A stretch of DNA of 64,000 nt from Callipepla californica brunnescens (Eukaryota; Chordata; Aves; Galliformes; Odontophoridae). The stretch lies in NCBI GenBank assembly GCA_023055505.1, contig JALIRH010000039.1:3786505-3850504 (forward strand), read 5' to 3'. The translations under genes were made by a program, and so were the position numbers. The notes below the pieces were generated by a model. The model was not told the DNA's origin. It searched no databases and was given only the letters and a program-made list of their open reading frames with translations. This document shows, piece after piece, positions 34,101-46,200 of this stretch (within the stretch, counting starts at the first letter, position 1; each line of letters starts with the position of its first letter).

Positions 34101-37100
34101 CCTGCTTTGGATGGTGCATTTCAAGGCTGGGGTACTCCGATCCTCCGCCTTGGAACCCCAGGGAGCCTGAGCTGGCTGGATTTCAGGGCACGTGTGGAAA
34201 GCAGTTTCCAAAGTGACTTACTGACTGCATAGCAGCCTGCACCGTGACATGTACTTACTCGCTGCCTGCCGAGTCCCAGGGAAGGGTTTGATTTTCTACA
34301 TTTCTGCTGCAAAATGAGTATCCAAAGTACATAAGGAAGAGTTTCCTTCAGATAATCAGATCTACTGTGTTTAACCAAGGCTTTTGTTGTGATGCAGGGC
34401 AATTTTATGCCATCAGAAAGTGGTGATACCAGACAGCAGTACTGATGACCTGAGCGAGGAGCACGAGTTGGATGACGCTGAACATTCATTAGGTGTGGAG
34501 TTTGTACCTTCAGCTCAAAGATGAATCACAGGGGTCTCATCTAAATTCTGCAGGAAAAACAAAGAAACTTGTTCTTATTCCTGGGCTGATTCCATCGGTG
34601 GTAGCAGCAGGTGGTACAGCTCTAAAAACTTGGGAGCCAGTGGATACCGTTGTGTTTCATTTGACACTTCTGTCGTTGACACTGGCAAAAGCACCACCTC
34701 CTTGGAGCACCACCTCAACAATTGCTCTCCACTGTTATTACCACAAAAGGAGCAATAACAGCGTTAGCAAAGAAGGGAAAGTGTTGGCCAAAAAGCACAG
34801 CCCAGGAACCTTCCTACCCCACCCTCCACCTGGCATCGAAGTGTGACACTGCCTGCTCCGAAGATAAAGTGAATAACCTCCAGCTGGTAGTTTTTACAGG
34901 CAGCATGGGGAAAAAATAAGAAGGGAGAGGTATTTCCACCCCACACCAAGGTTCTGATAAAGCTGACAGGCTGCTCTTTAAGCACAGGGCAAGGATTGGC
35001 CTTAGTTGAGGCTGCCAAGTATTTCCAGTTTGGTCAATGTTGTCGGAGTTTTCTTATTTTAAAGCTGTGAGAGGTGTAAAATCAGATGCACTGAGATAGG
35101 TTGGCACCGAAAGCAGCAGGAAACCGGGAACTTGGTCGAACAGTGGTAGAATTCCTCTTTTCTGTAGTCCAACTTTCTGTCAGCTTTCAACGTCTGATTT
35201 GCTTCAGCTATCCATTCTCCTGGCATAATGCATGCAAATGGCATGCAACTGGGAGAGACTGAATGCCGAGTGATTAAACTGGGTTATCTAATTCCTACAA
35301 AATAGTATTAACCTCTTTAATATGTTTATTTCGTTTGCAGTTCAATGGAGGAGATCTCTATATGCTGCGTTATTGCTCTAACAGCCAGACCTGGATAGCA
35401 GGGAGTGGAGGAGGTTTTTTTTGCTCCACATCAGGACAGAAGAAACATGCAGAAGTTAGTTAGACCCTGCAGTGTGTTTATAGCAAAAAGTTGTGTTGCG
35501 TGACGGTTTCTATGGAAACCTTTTTATAACCGAGTGGCAGAACACTTTAAACTCATAAATTTGTCTTAAGAACGCATTGGGAAAGTTGAGCTTGCATTGC
35601 ATCCTCCATGCCAGTTTTCCATATTTAACAAGTTCACTGTGTTTTTAAGGAGAAAATATTGTGGTGGTATTTCAAACCTCCGACCTCAACTAGCAGGGAT
35701 AAATCACGGGCTGGTTCATCAAGTCAAAACGAATGGCTGATATGATACCTGCTCCAATACGTGCTAGCTATTCAGTCACTCACCTCCAGGATTTTCTTCA
35801 GGTCTACCATCTGTAATCACTGCAGTTGAGGCCGTGATGGAGGCGTGCTGATTCCACGAGTGAATGCTCAGATTCGGTGCTAGGACTTCGCTGTATTTCA
35901 ATGCAGAATGATTTTGTGTTTTCCTCTGAACTCTCAGCATTCATCCCCAGCTCCTGGAAAACGGGCACTTGCGGAGAAGCTGAGACAGAACGATCTGAAA
36001 CTCCCATTAGCAGCACCCAACAGGGCAGCCAGTAAAAATAGTCTGTAGGAATGCTGGGTGGGCTGTACCTGATTTTACTAGAAACCTAAGAAACCTTTCT
36101 ATTCTCACACTGCCAAAACATACTTGCTGTCAGTAAGTTATTACTGAATTTGAAATTGGATCTGGATGGGGGAAAATAAGGCCTGTGAAAAGAAGAATGG
36201 TGACTTAAAGCAGTGGTGCAGAGGTTCCAGCCTTCGGGCCCAGAAATGGGGGAGGACTGAACTGACAGCAATTTGATCTCGCTGTCTTTCATTCCCCGTT
36301 AGCACTCAGGAACCTGGCTTTGTTTCGTGGTGGTTTGCTGGGAGTTGTACTACGCTTTTGCTGTCTTTAACCTTCGTGCCGATTCGCTAATGATCCGCAC
36401 GAAGCAACAAAGGTTATAAATCCTACTGCAAAGACTACGATTCCTAAAATAGCCCCATTGCAGTGTAGTGGTTTCCTGAGAGTAGTTACTCACCCTACAA
36501 GTTATGGCTCTTAGCTCTTTTATCTTTTCAGTATTTACTTGCAAACCTCAGCGCTACAGAATGGAAACAGAGATGTTGCTAACCAGTGTCTGTTGCTGAG
36601 TTAATCCATCATCCCTGAACGCTCTCAGGAGCAGTGCTACACCAAGTTTAACAGCTATCAAATCCCACTTAAAACATTCAGCTGTGGGCAAAGTCTCTTG
36701 GAGTGTTTCTGTGGCTGTACAGAAGAGTGTTTCCAGAGTAAAGAGACGGCCCATTTTTGGTCATACACTGTAGTACCTGGCAAATTCCAGTGAATGTGAG
36801 CTACATGTGGTACAAATAAGGCAAGCAAACTGGGAATATCTGGTTATTGACTGCATCTCTGAGTGAAGCACGTGGCTGCTGTGACCTCTGGAGCAACCTG
36901 CTGCCCATCTGGCTGCTCTCAGACAAGATGGGCACTGCTGCGATGCGATTTGGTGGCCCTGAAGTCTGATCCTTTATTACTGCCATCCCTAAGAGCTCAG
37001 AGAACTCAACTCCAATCAGAAGACCTCTTGTATGAAAATGAGCTTAGCAGTTAATTGGGAAGACTTACCACGTCGCAATAGTTGTTGTCTCAACAAAATT

Positions 37101-38459
37101 TCAGCCTAGAAAGCTGAGTTACTGTGATGCCAGTGCACTGTACAAGTGGTACATCCAAGTTTGAGGCAGTGCTGCAGCTGCTAAGGGGAGGGATGAAGGT
37201 TTTGTTTGTGCTGCCAGTATCGGTGGCTCACAGTTGGGAATCTGATACGATGATCCACACTGTTACTCCATGCACGATACACTGAGAATGCCAAATGCAC
37301 TCAGATTTATCACAAAAAGGGCAGAATGAACTTCTTTTGGTGTGTTTGTTATATTAGAGAGGTAAGGAGTATGAGATAAACATGTTGATGGAGCACCTGC
37401 GTGATCATCACAGAACTAATGCACACCTGCAGCTTTGGGTTTCAGAATGGTAGGTTCCTAATGAAGCCAAAGGAGCAGCTGGAGGTGGCAACAGTGGGGA
37501 CACCAGGGACTGAATTTAACAGTGTTGCTTGCACTCTGACCGTTAACAAAGCAGTTCTTGAAGTGATGCTAACAATGGGGAATTTTAATGGGAGCTCAGC
37601 TACTGATGGATTCTGGACACCCGCTGCAGGAGAAGGATTCGGATTGTTTCAGGTTGTAGAAAACGGTTTGGATTTCTCTTTCATATAAGAAATCCATCTT
37701 CTAAAGAGCTCACAGATACATTCCCAGGATCTCAGATATCTCTCAGATATATTCCCAGTATCCCAATGCTCAGTTACCTAGCAGATATTAAAAACCGTGG
37801 CTTTTATCCGCACGGATCAGAGCCTGTTTGTACATCTGAACACGGATGCTTGCACCCAGGCACGTCCTTAATTCTGGAAGGATGTTTGTGCTGCAGCTGC
37901 CTTTCAGTGCTTTCCTTCCATTAAAAGGACAAGGAGAAAAAAAGAAGGCTCAAAGCTGGAGAAACACGGTAAGTTAATCTTCAGCTTAGAAGAGCTACAA
38001 AAGCCACTCCAGTGGACAGGGCCATTATTCTTAATTAACAAGGAATTTAGTGAGCTACAAATGAATTACTGCAAAGTGGCTTAGCTGTAATAGCATCAAG
38101 CCAGCCACGCAACCAAAGCTGTACTTACAGATCACTCTGGTTTTCCATGATATGTAAACAGTGGTTTTTGAGTTATGCAGCAGTTCAGAAACTTAATAGA
38201 AGTGCACTGGAAAAGCAAAAGGTTGTCAGAGTGCAAAGCATCAACACGTAGGGCTTGTTCTGCAAGCAGCTGTACTGATAGAAACGTATGTGTACAGTGT
38301 CTGAGTGTGGAGGGATGGTCTGTAATGAAGAGGAAACTTGGGTGCCCTGCAGCCTGTCCAACAGAGATGACAGCTGCTTTTGAGAAGGCAGTTGTTACAG
38401 GTGTGATAAATTACCAGCAGCATAACAGGTGAAGCAGCGTGTCCACCTTCAAACTGGAA

Positions 38460-38640
38460 GAATTAATGTGGTAATTAATTACTCTGCTTTCACAGCTTCA
38501 TTAGCTTCGTTAAACCATATGATGTCTGGGCAGGTCCGTAATTTCTACTCTAATTGCTTCATCTGGCGAGTGTTTCTGAGGAGGTGTTACGTCTTCTGTT
38601 CCCAGCTGAGTGAGTCATGGTCCCCGAGTTAATTTATATC
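38460..38640. promoter_or_regulatory. Possible noncoding regulatory element (AT-rich, homeodomain-type sites)
   Basis: The sequence contains overlapping taattaatt and repeated attaa/ttaat cores, with an AP-1-like gagtcat near 38611. It lies about 1.4 kb upstream of the RAVER2 promoter. Such clusters are common by chance in AT-rich DNA, so this is only a suggestion. Confidence 0.2.
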
Positions 38641-39283
38641 TCCTAATCCGTGACACGATTTGGATGGGCTTGGAGCAGGCAGTTTGTAGTATTGCTTCCT
38701 CAATGCCATAATTTCAATCAGTTTGTAACTACTCACTGCCTTCTCAGTCATTATGTTTTATGTATTTTCCAGGGGTAATGTCATAGGTCGTATTATTAAT
38801 AGTTTATACATCCTTAGGCGTAAATTATCCAAACCTCAGCCAACGCTCATCAGCCCCACCAGGTCCTTTAGACCAGCCCTCACCCAAATCATTTGTCATA
38901 ATGTGTTTCTCTGCTTTAAGTTGGAAGGCGATGCTAACAGCATCCAGACAGGCTGATCCCGGCTCTGAATTATCCCCGTGATAAATACATGAACAGTTTG
39001 CAGCTGCCCTTTAAATTTCCCAGCAATTCATTGAACATAATGCAGATGCTGAGAGAAGAGGGACCGCTGCCTGTTGGACAGAAATTAGGGAAGGGGAAAC
39101 TGGAACAGGAGCCTGTCTGCTCTGACCCCTTCTTCTCATACATCAGAAGAAAAAGAGTAACATCATCACTGTTTGCTCAGTAGCTTGAAAATTAATGTTA
39201 GAAGTAATGAAAGTCCAATATTCTTGGCAGGTTTAACTCGGGAGCTTTGGTTCGGACCAAGGTGTGTGTTTCTGAAAACTCTA

Positions 39284-39440
39284 TGAGTGTTTGTTGGGCG
39301 TTTGTTGGGTGTTTGTTGGGCATTTGATGGGTGTTTGTTGGGTGGCTGTTGGGCGTTTGATGGGTGTTTGTTGGGTGGCTGTTGGGCGTTTGATGGGTGT
39401 TTGTTGGGTGGCTGTTGGGTGTTTGTTGGGTGTCTGTTTC
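39284..39440. repeat. G-rich minisatellite, 11-bp monomer in 33-bp higher-order units
   Basis: About 14 copies of an 11-bp unit (gggtgtttgtt and variants) run head to tail. Three variants, gggtgtttgtt, gggtggctgtt and gggcgtttgat, alternate in a fixed order to make a 33-bp unit present about three times. GGG recurs every 11 bp on the + strand. Because 33 is a multiple of 3, every frame stays open and gives spurious repetitive peptides on both strands. Confidence 0.9.
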
Positions 39441-40014
39441 CTGCAGCTGTAATCCAACCTCTAACAGTACCATTTTGAGCCTCAAGAATCCTCACCCGGA
39501 ATTAGGCCCTCTTGATGTGTTCCCATATACCCATTCTAACTCAAACTGCATTTCCCATTTCCTTTTGGAGGCCGTTTCTCAGCCTTGGATTTTCTTTTGC
39601 CCACTCTTTGCGGTCAGACCCATTTCTAAAACTGGTCGCGTCTGTTTACTCTTCATTCCTCTATCAACCCGCTGACGACGTTAAAAAAGAACCCGAAATT
39701 CACTGCGCTGGCCCTAGCAGCTCTTCCAAGAGAAGAAACGCGTGAGGGACCGATGTCTGCGCTGCGCTGAAGCGCCGTTTGCACTGAGGCGTGCTGTGCT
39801 CCCGCAGAGCGCTGCAGGCACCTGGCTGCCGTGTGCCACGGAACTCGGCGTGCAGGGCAGCGAGCGGGCGCTGCTTTCCCCGCGGGGATGCCGCGCCCTT
39901 TGTTCGGGCCGCGGAACGCTGTGGGGACGGCAGCGGGGCTCGTGAGGGGGGAGGGTGGGCAGCTCTTTTCCTTCCTCCCCCGTCCCCACCCCGCGGGGGC
40001 AGGCTGAGGGCTGA

Positions 40015-40029
40015 GGGCGGGGCGGGGCC
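40015..40029 (+). promoter_or_regulatory. RAVER2: Overlapping GC boxes (Sp1-type)
   Basis: Two overlapping GGGCGG cores stand just before the RAVER2 start codon. This fits a TATA-less housekeeping-type promoter. If transcription starts upstream, this stretch is GC-rich 5'UTR. Confidence 0.55.
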
Positions 40030-40073
40030 GCTCGTCGCGCCCTCACGGTTCCCCCCCCGGGCGGCTCTGCAAG

Positions 40074-40259
40074 ATGGCGGCGGCAGCCGAGCGCGGCGCG
40101 GGGCTGCCCGCTGAGCCGCCCCCTCCGCCGCCGCGCGGGGTTCGGCCGCCGCCGCTGTGCCCCGAGGAGGTGGCGAGGCGGCTGGCGGTCACCCGGCGGG
40201 AGCTGAGCAACAGGCGCAAGATCCTGCTGAGGAACCTGCCCGCCGAGAGCGGCAGCCAG
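40074..40259 (+). CDS. RAVER2: RAVER2 exon 1 (start codon, start of RRM1)
   Basis: It begins aagATGG, a strong start context, and ends at cag|gtacgg. The exon is 186 bp, 62 codons. It encodes [20 protein letters not shown], a Pro/Arg stretch, then the helix [19 protein letters not shown] and the RNP2 strand ILLRNLP. The N-terminus is shorter than in mammals. Confidence 0.93.
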
Positions 40260-43200
40260 GTACGGCCGCTTCCCGCAGCCCGGGGCTCAACAAAGGGCGG
40301 CCTCGAGGCTCCGCTCGGCTTCTCCCGCCGCTTTGTTGCCGTCGGGGCGGGAGGGAGCGGGCGGCTCTGCCGGGCGCATCGCGCGTGTGGCGGCGCCGGC
40401 AGCTCGGGGAGGGGGGGGGGGGGAGCGGCTTCCCGGAGCCGGAAAGTTCCGCGGCTGCCGGGCAGCGCCGCGGGGCCGCCCCCGCCGCCGTGCGGCTCCG
40501 TCCCGTTGCCGGAGCCTTCGGGTTGGAGGCGGCCGGAGGTGTGGAAGTGAGGATTTCGCGTGATGCCGTGTGATGATTTACACGTAGAGCCTCGCCTCTA
40601 TTTATAGCAGCCCGAGGGGCTCGCCTGCAGAAAGGGCTCGGGGAATTCGCGGCGTGAGAAACCCTGCTAATCCGCCGTCGTCTCCTCGAGAAGCCGTCGG
40701 CGCTCGCAGCCGGCTTACCGCCGCGGGTGGGCGGAACGGCAGAGCCGTCGGGTGCCCCGCTGCCGCCACACGGCCGCTCGTTGTGTTGGCGTGGAGCTCC
40801 GAGAGCACCCGGCCCCGCTCTGCCGCAGGTGTGTGTCCCAGCAGGTGCGGCTGTGGCACCGCACACCTCCGGGGATGGGCGGTTCGGCTGTGCTCGGCTC
40901 GAGGGAAGCTTCTGTCCTGGGGCAGCTGAAGTGTGCCCGCATCCTTTGCTGTTGTGCATTTTTGAGTCGAGCTAACAGCCTCTGTAGGTGCCGTGCAGAG
41001 GGCTCAGCTCTTTGCTTCTTGCTTAGCCAAGTGAAATGCGATAAAACATTCCTGCCCTGGCGACGTGGAGCAGGTGGACGCTGCAAAAATGCAGTCAAGT
41101 GTTCCAGAGTGGGGTTCCATAGCTGTAATTATTCATCTCCAGTCAGTTGGGTTTACTGTCATCGTTACCGCGTGAAGGGTAAGGCCGAGATGCACCATTC
41201 CCAGTGGGGGTGGGCAGCCTGAGCAAGCCTCCTGCAGCCCGTTGTGTGGGGAAGCTGGCCTTCATAAAGAGCTGTCTTTACGACATAGATGTGGAGGGGA
41301 TCGGGTGAGGCAAAATTACATCGTGGAGGTTCTTCCTGCTTTGGGTTTTATAGCGCGAGTACTTACTTGGCTGGATTACTGTTGTTACAAGGGGTTCTCT
41401 AACTGAAGGAGGTGTTTCTGCAACAGACCTGTGGCAAGAAAAACTATGCTACAACTCTTGTCTCTCATCAGGGTAATCCCATCATCTCCCTGTTAGGACA
41501 AAGGGCAGCAGAGAGGACCCAAGGAGGTTCTGGCAGGACGCTGGTGCGTGATGTCCTGTGTTAGGAAGGGCAAGATCATCCCGCTGGTGTCAGGCTCCTC
41601 AGAGTGCTGATGGAGGGCCTGTCCTGGTGGGGGTTACTGTCCTCCAGTGCAGCTTTGTGGTTATTCTGTTGGAGTATCCTCTGGTAAATCAGCTGTTGTA
41701 CGTTCTGTTGTTTGTGATTATTCTGCTGGATTAGAAGAACTGTTTTTTATTTCCTCAAGCCGCTCATTTCTCTGTTACTGGTTTGCCATCTACGTCTGAT
41801 TAACTTCCGACAAGCAGTAGCTTCTGAATGAGAGAGAAACCAGTGGTCTGTCGCGCTAGTTCTGATCCCTTGGGTCTGCTTCTTGAAACAGCAGAATGGC
41901 ATTCCCTATTTTGCTGGGCTTCATTGCAAAGCACGCAGTCTTCTCTGCTGGGGGTGGATGACCAGCAGGGACCCTTCACTCTTTGATTCCCTCTTTGCAG
42001 CTCAGGAACAAGCAGTGCAGAACAAGGTTGCACCTGTTTTCAATCAGCTCTGAGCTGCACCTGGTTGCCTTTGAATGCAGCTGTGTTTTAGTGGTGGTTC
42101 TGCTTTTCTCCTTTAGTATCTGAGGACACAGAGTGAAAGAGGTGTTCTGCTTTAGTGCAGGACATGAAGTGAAGGAGAGCTCGTTAGTTATTTTCACATC
42201 CCGTAGCTCTGCTGTGGTATGATGGAACATAAGGAGAGATAAATCATGTAAGTACTGATAGGAAACCAGTGCAGTCCACCCCAGACGTTTGTTTTGTGTT
42301 TTGGGATGTAATGTTTTTCATCTTTCCTTTAATGTCCATACACTGTACTGTGCCCAGGATGACTTCCAGTCCCATAGCTTTCCTCTTACCAACACACGCT
42401 TCTCTAGAAGATCAGAGAAATATATTTCTTTTATTCCCTACCCATCTGAAGTCCATGAAGAAGTTGCTCTTCTCCTATCTTAATGACAATATTTATGTGT
42501 ATTATGGCATTAATGACCCTTGTAGGGTCAGACATGGAAGTCAGTGTGCAAACACAAAGATGCCGTTGCTGTAGTGTGCCCCGGAGGTAGCAGCCTGCAG
42601 GTGCAGCCTGGTTCCAGTCCCAGTTCCCAAGTTTATGGATGTGGGAAAGCAGACTCAGGGCTCTGGGTTCTCTCTTCTGGATGCCTGGGGGGTTTGTGAG
42701 GGTTCTGCTGCGTGTCCTGCACTTGGTAGCTGCACTTGCCAGCTCTTCTGCCCCAGGCAAATTGAAATACTGAGTTGAAATATTTCAAGGTGATGTTTCT
42801 GGTAGTGGTAAATCACGGAATCCCAGGGGTTGGAAGGGACCTTAAGAGGCCATCAAGTCCAACTCGTCCCACAGAGCACATCTCTACAATAGGTTGCACA
42901 GGTGGATTTCCAGATCAGTCTTGAATATCTCCATAGAAGGAGGCTCCACCACCTCTCTGGGCAGCCTGTTCCTGTGCTGTCACCCTTACCATAAAGAAGT
43001 TCTTCCTTGTGTTTGTAGGGAGCTTCCTGTGTTCAAGTTTGAGGCTGTTACTCCTTGTCCTGTTGCTATACAGCTCTGGGAAGAGCCTGGCCTCATCCAT
43101 TTGCCTCCCACCTCCCTTTAGACATTTACAAATGTTAATCAGATTCCCCCTCAGTCTTCTTTTCCCCAAATGAGCAGCCTTTCCCCATACAGGAGATGCT

Positions 43201-46200
43201 CCAGGCCCTTCGTCACCTCTGTGGCCCTCTACTGGACCCCTTCCAGGATATCCCTGTCTGTTTTGACACGGGGATCCCAGAACTGGACACGGTATTCTAA
43301 ACGTGGCCTCCCCAGGGCAGAATAGAGGGGGAGGATCACCTTCTTTAAACAACTTTAAATAACATACTTAAAAGCATCTCCAGCCTATATTTACCAGTGC
43401 TTTCTCTTTAACCCCCTCGGATATACTTGGTTTTGCATTTCCTGCCAATTTTGAAGCATGAGCTGATGATTTTCTTCTGAGGGGAGGTAAATGCATCCCC
43501 CTTTTTCTGACTGGAACAGAAATTCTTGCTTTGCTGTCTTCAGTGCTGTGGTGGAGCTGAGCTGCACAAAACTTTGCATGTAGTGCCATGAGTTGGGCTG
43601 CCCTGGAGTTGTCAGTGGGATGGCCAGGCCTGTCAGTCTCTGCAGCCTACCCGGCTCGTTTTGCTGCTCAGAAACCGTATCCTCGCCACATCTGATCGGG
43701 ATGGCTGGTGGCTGGAGAAACACTCTCCTGTTTTATTAATGCAGTGCTTGACAGCTGTTAACTAGTGAAACCAGAGACCGGCGTTCCCTGGACTAAAAGG
43801 TGTGCACCTGATAGCAGTCAGGAGAACCCAATTAACCTCCAGGCTGCAGGCACTGGGTGAGCATGCTGGCAGGAGGGCTGCTCTCCTGGAAATGCAGTGA
43901 AGCTTTCAGACAACGTTTGTTGACTGTCTTGGTACTCAGCTGGCCTTACTGCAGAGTATGAGACCCAACTGAAACAACAAACGCGCCCAAGATGCTGCTC
44001 TTTCGGAGTGATTCATGCCCATCTCTGCATTCCTGCTGCTGAGGGTGGTGTTTGTGGGGCATGTGGACTTCTTGCTCACGTTGAGGAGCAGCGAGATCAA
44101 ACTGACACAGCTCTTACAGTCACCCCTGCCCCCCTCTCCCGTGCTCTTTCTCCTTTAATTTATGGGAGCAAACGGTGCCCTTGGGGTTGGTTCTCCATTG
44201 GATGCCTGTGCAGTAATTGCCAGAGGATAGGTTACATGGAGCACTCTGTGCAGGATTCACTGCTGCTCGAAAGAATATTCATTATTAAGAGAGCAGAGAA
44301 CTCCTGAAGTGAACTTGAGCGGTTAGAGGAAACTGAAGCAGCTGTTGTGTTTTGTGGCAGCGTTGTCTGCCCTCGGTAAACTGCACCATGTGATGCTGCT
44401 CGTATCTCGTGTCTGCCTGGAATTTTAACTGTAATAGCTGAACTTTAGAGACAGTTATTTTGCTGTTTAATGAGCTGTGCTGTCGTTTGTCTTTATCAGA
44501 AGGCAGTCAACAGCATGCCACCTTGTGCTCGTGTGACTGTGTAAGGAAAAGAAACTAAATCACGTTCGGTGAGACAGCTCTTTGCAGGAGATAAAAACAC
44601 TGCTGCAAAGCATAACCAGCTCCTCTGAAAACAAATATTTGATAGTGTTTCTATGGTGAGATTTTCTGTTTATTGGGAAAGTTTTGTTTAAAAAGTGCAG
44701 CTGAATTCATACACTTACGCATTTGATCTGGTGAACTCTTTAGCTGATGTTACTTGTACTTTTCTCTTTCAGGAAATCCATGACTTATTTAAAGATTATG
44801 AAATAAAGTATTGTTATGTGGACAGAAATAAAAGAACAGGTAAGAGCTTGAAATCTTCCAGTATAATGCATTTCAGTTCTGTGATGAGAGCAGTGAGGAA
44901 CATCCTGTGCCACAGTTTTTTGCTTGAATGTGCCCTCAGCCTCTTCTGAAGCCACTGGAGAATTGGAAGCTCTGCTGACAGCAGTGAGAAACAGGCTGGC
45001 CCACTGTGATCCTTCTCCTCTGGGCTGCTCTCAGGTCATTCTGCTGCAATCCTGTTGCAGAAAGCCACCAGGCACGGTTTGCCTGTGGTGAAGCCCTGCT
45101 GGCTGTCACCTCTTTGTGGTGATGGTTCTACTATTTAGCGTGAGCTGCCTGTGTGAGGAACCCCATTTATATGTATTTATTTTTGATAGATATGTGCTAC
45201 ATCTCCTAATGGGAGCGTTGTAGTGCTCTGTAGACCTCCCCCATGAGATCTTGACGTTCACAGTGTTACAGAAGCCCATTTAAAATCACGACAAACTCCA
45301 GGAAGTCACCTTTAATGATCTCAGAACATTTGGAAGAAAACCACAGTGTTTTTAGCTTAAAAAAGCTAACAGCAATCTTTAAATTGGTTGTCTTTTATCC
45401 ATGTCTTCTGTGTAACTATTCCTAGAATCCCAGCTATCGTGCTGTTACGGAAATACGTGGTGCTGTGTCAGAACACAGGCTTGCTTTTATTTTTTCTTCA
45501 CCAGTGCAGCGATGGTGTTAGGAGAAACAGATGATTTGTAGGTGATCTGGAAGAGAAGATGTTTTCTGTTTAAAGAATAATCGTGCAACCAGAGCTTCCT
45601 GGAGTTGGATTTCAGGAAGCGGTTGTGTTTCAGCATGGTGTGTTTTGCTGTGACTAGCAGAAATCTGCCCGTGGTCACGGTGTGGTCATGGATAGGAAAG
45701 GAGGCAGAAGAATTTGCCTTAAAATGCCATCTGAAAGAGGAGAAACAAATAATTAAAAAGCGTTGTCTCAATCACTGTACTGGGAGAGCTGATCTACGGC
45801 AAGGAATTTTGCACTGCCCTGAGGTTTGGGGTAGCTTTGTGGGTTTTGTGTGTTTTTTTTTGGCTTGTGTTACTCTTACAAAAGTGATAATTGCGTAGTG
45901 TGGAGGAAAGCATTGTTTATACTCATTTCTGGACAACAGACTCCAAATTTGGACGTAGAATAAGAAAACATGGTTAGCACAGTTTTCAGGCTGTGGCTCC
46001 AGATATGTTTCTTGGACTGAGTATTGTTGCTGCTCTTTCCTCTCTTTCCTTTGGACCTTTTTATCAGGGCTCCTTGTTTTTTCCATCCGCACCACAAGTA
46101 GCACAGCAAACTGCAAATGGCAAAAGCTTCCTGCTCTGTCTCCAAGAGATGCAGGGGAAGTTGTCTTTGCTCTGGTTGAATGCACTCTGGTGGCTTGTGT

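Larger units (their letters stand above)
31219..39739. other. Intergenic region between CACHD1 and RAVER2
   Basis: About 8.5 kb with no supportable gene on either strand. Open frames are under 125 codons and unlike any family I know. Items inside are a short (ATT)n stretch near 32396-32413, a small local duplication around cagatatattcccag near 37705-37760, an AT-rich candidate regulatory stretch near 38460-38640, and the minisatellite at 39284-39440. No CR1 copy was recognised, which is notable given five in the rest of the window. Confidence 0.7.
39740..40960. promoter_or_regulatory. RAVER2: CpG-island promoter of RAVER2
   Basis: The sequence changes abruptly from AT-rich intergenic DNA to very GC- and CpG-rich DNA over about 1.2 kb, spanning the first coding exon and the start of intron 1. 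GC-box sequence (gggcggggcggggcc) lies at 40015-40029, 45 bp before the ATG. No TATA box is evident. The exact transcription start cannot be seen from sequence. Confidence 0.85.
40260..44772 (+). other. RAVER2: RAVER2 intron 1 with a CR1 element
   Basis: A 4.5-kb intron. The first 700 bp belong to the CpG island and include a 13-base G run at 40411-40423. An antisense CR1 tail lies at 42814-43342. Long open frames near 40189-40959 (minus) and 40752-41222 (plus) result from low stop-codon frequency in GC-rich DNA and are not genes. Confidence 0.75.

Noticed and set aside
37705..37760. Local near-duplication around cagatatattcccag
   Set aside because: A single imperfect duplication of about 25-30 bp, consistent with slippage. 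No further structure.
39166..39495. Antisense frames encoding repetitive PTNTQQTPN peptides
   Set aside because: These are the translation of the 33-bp minisatellite. Any repeat with a period divisible by three and no stop stays open.
40189..40959. Antisense open frame of 256 codons
   Set aside because: It lies in the CpG island, where stop codons are rare. The composition is Arg/Ala/Pro/Gly as expected for GC-rich noncoding sequence, and it is opposite RAVER2 exon 1.
40752..41222. Sense open frame of 156 codons in RAVER2 intron 1
   Set aside because: It lies at the edge of the CpG island, with no family match, and falls between two well-supported RAVER2 exons.
42915..43352. Antisense open frame of 145 codons
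   Set aside because: This is a decayed piece of the CR1 ORF2 C-terminus in a truncated LINE, not a host gene.
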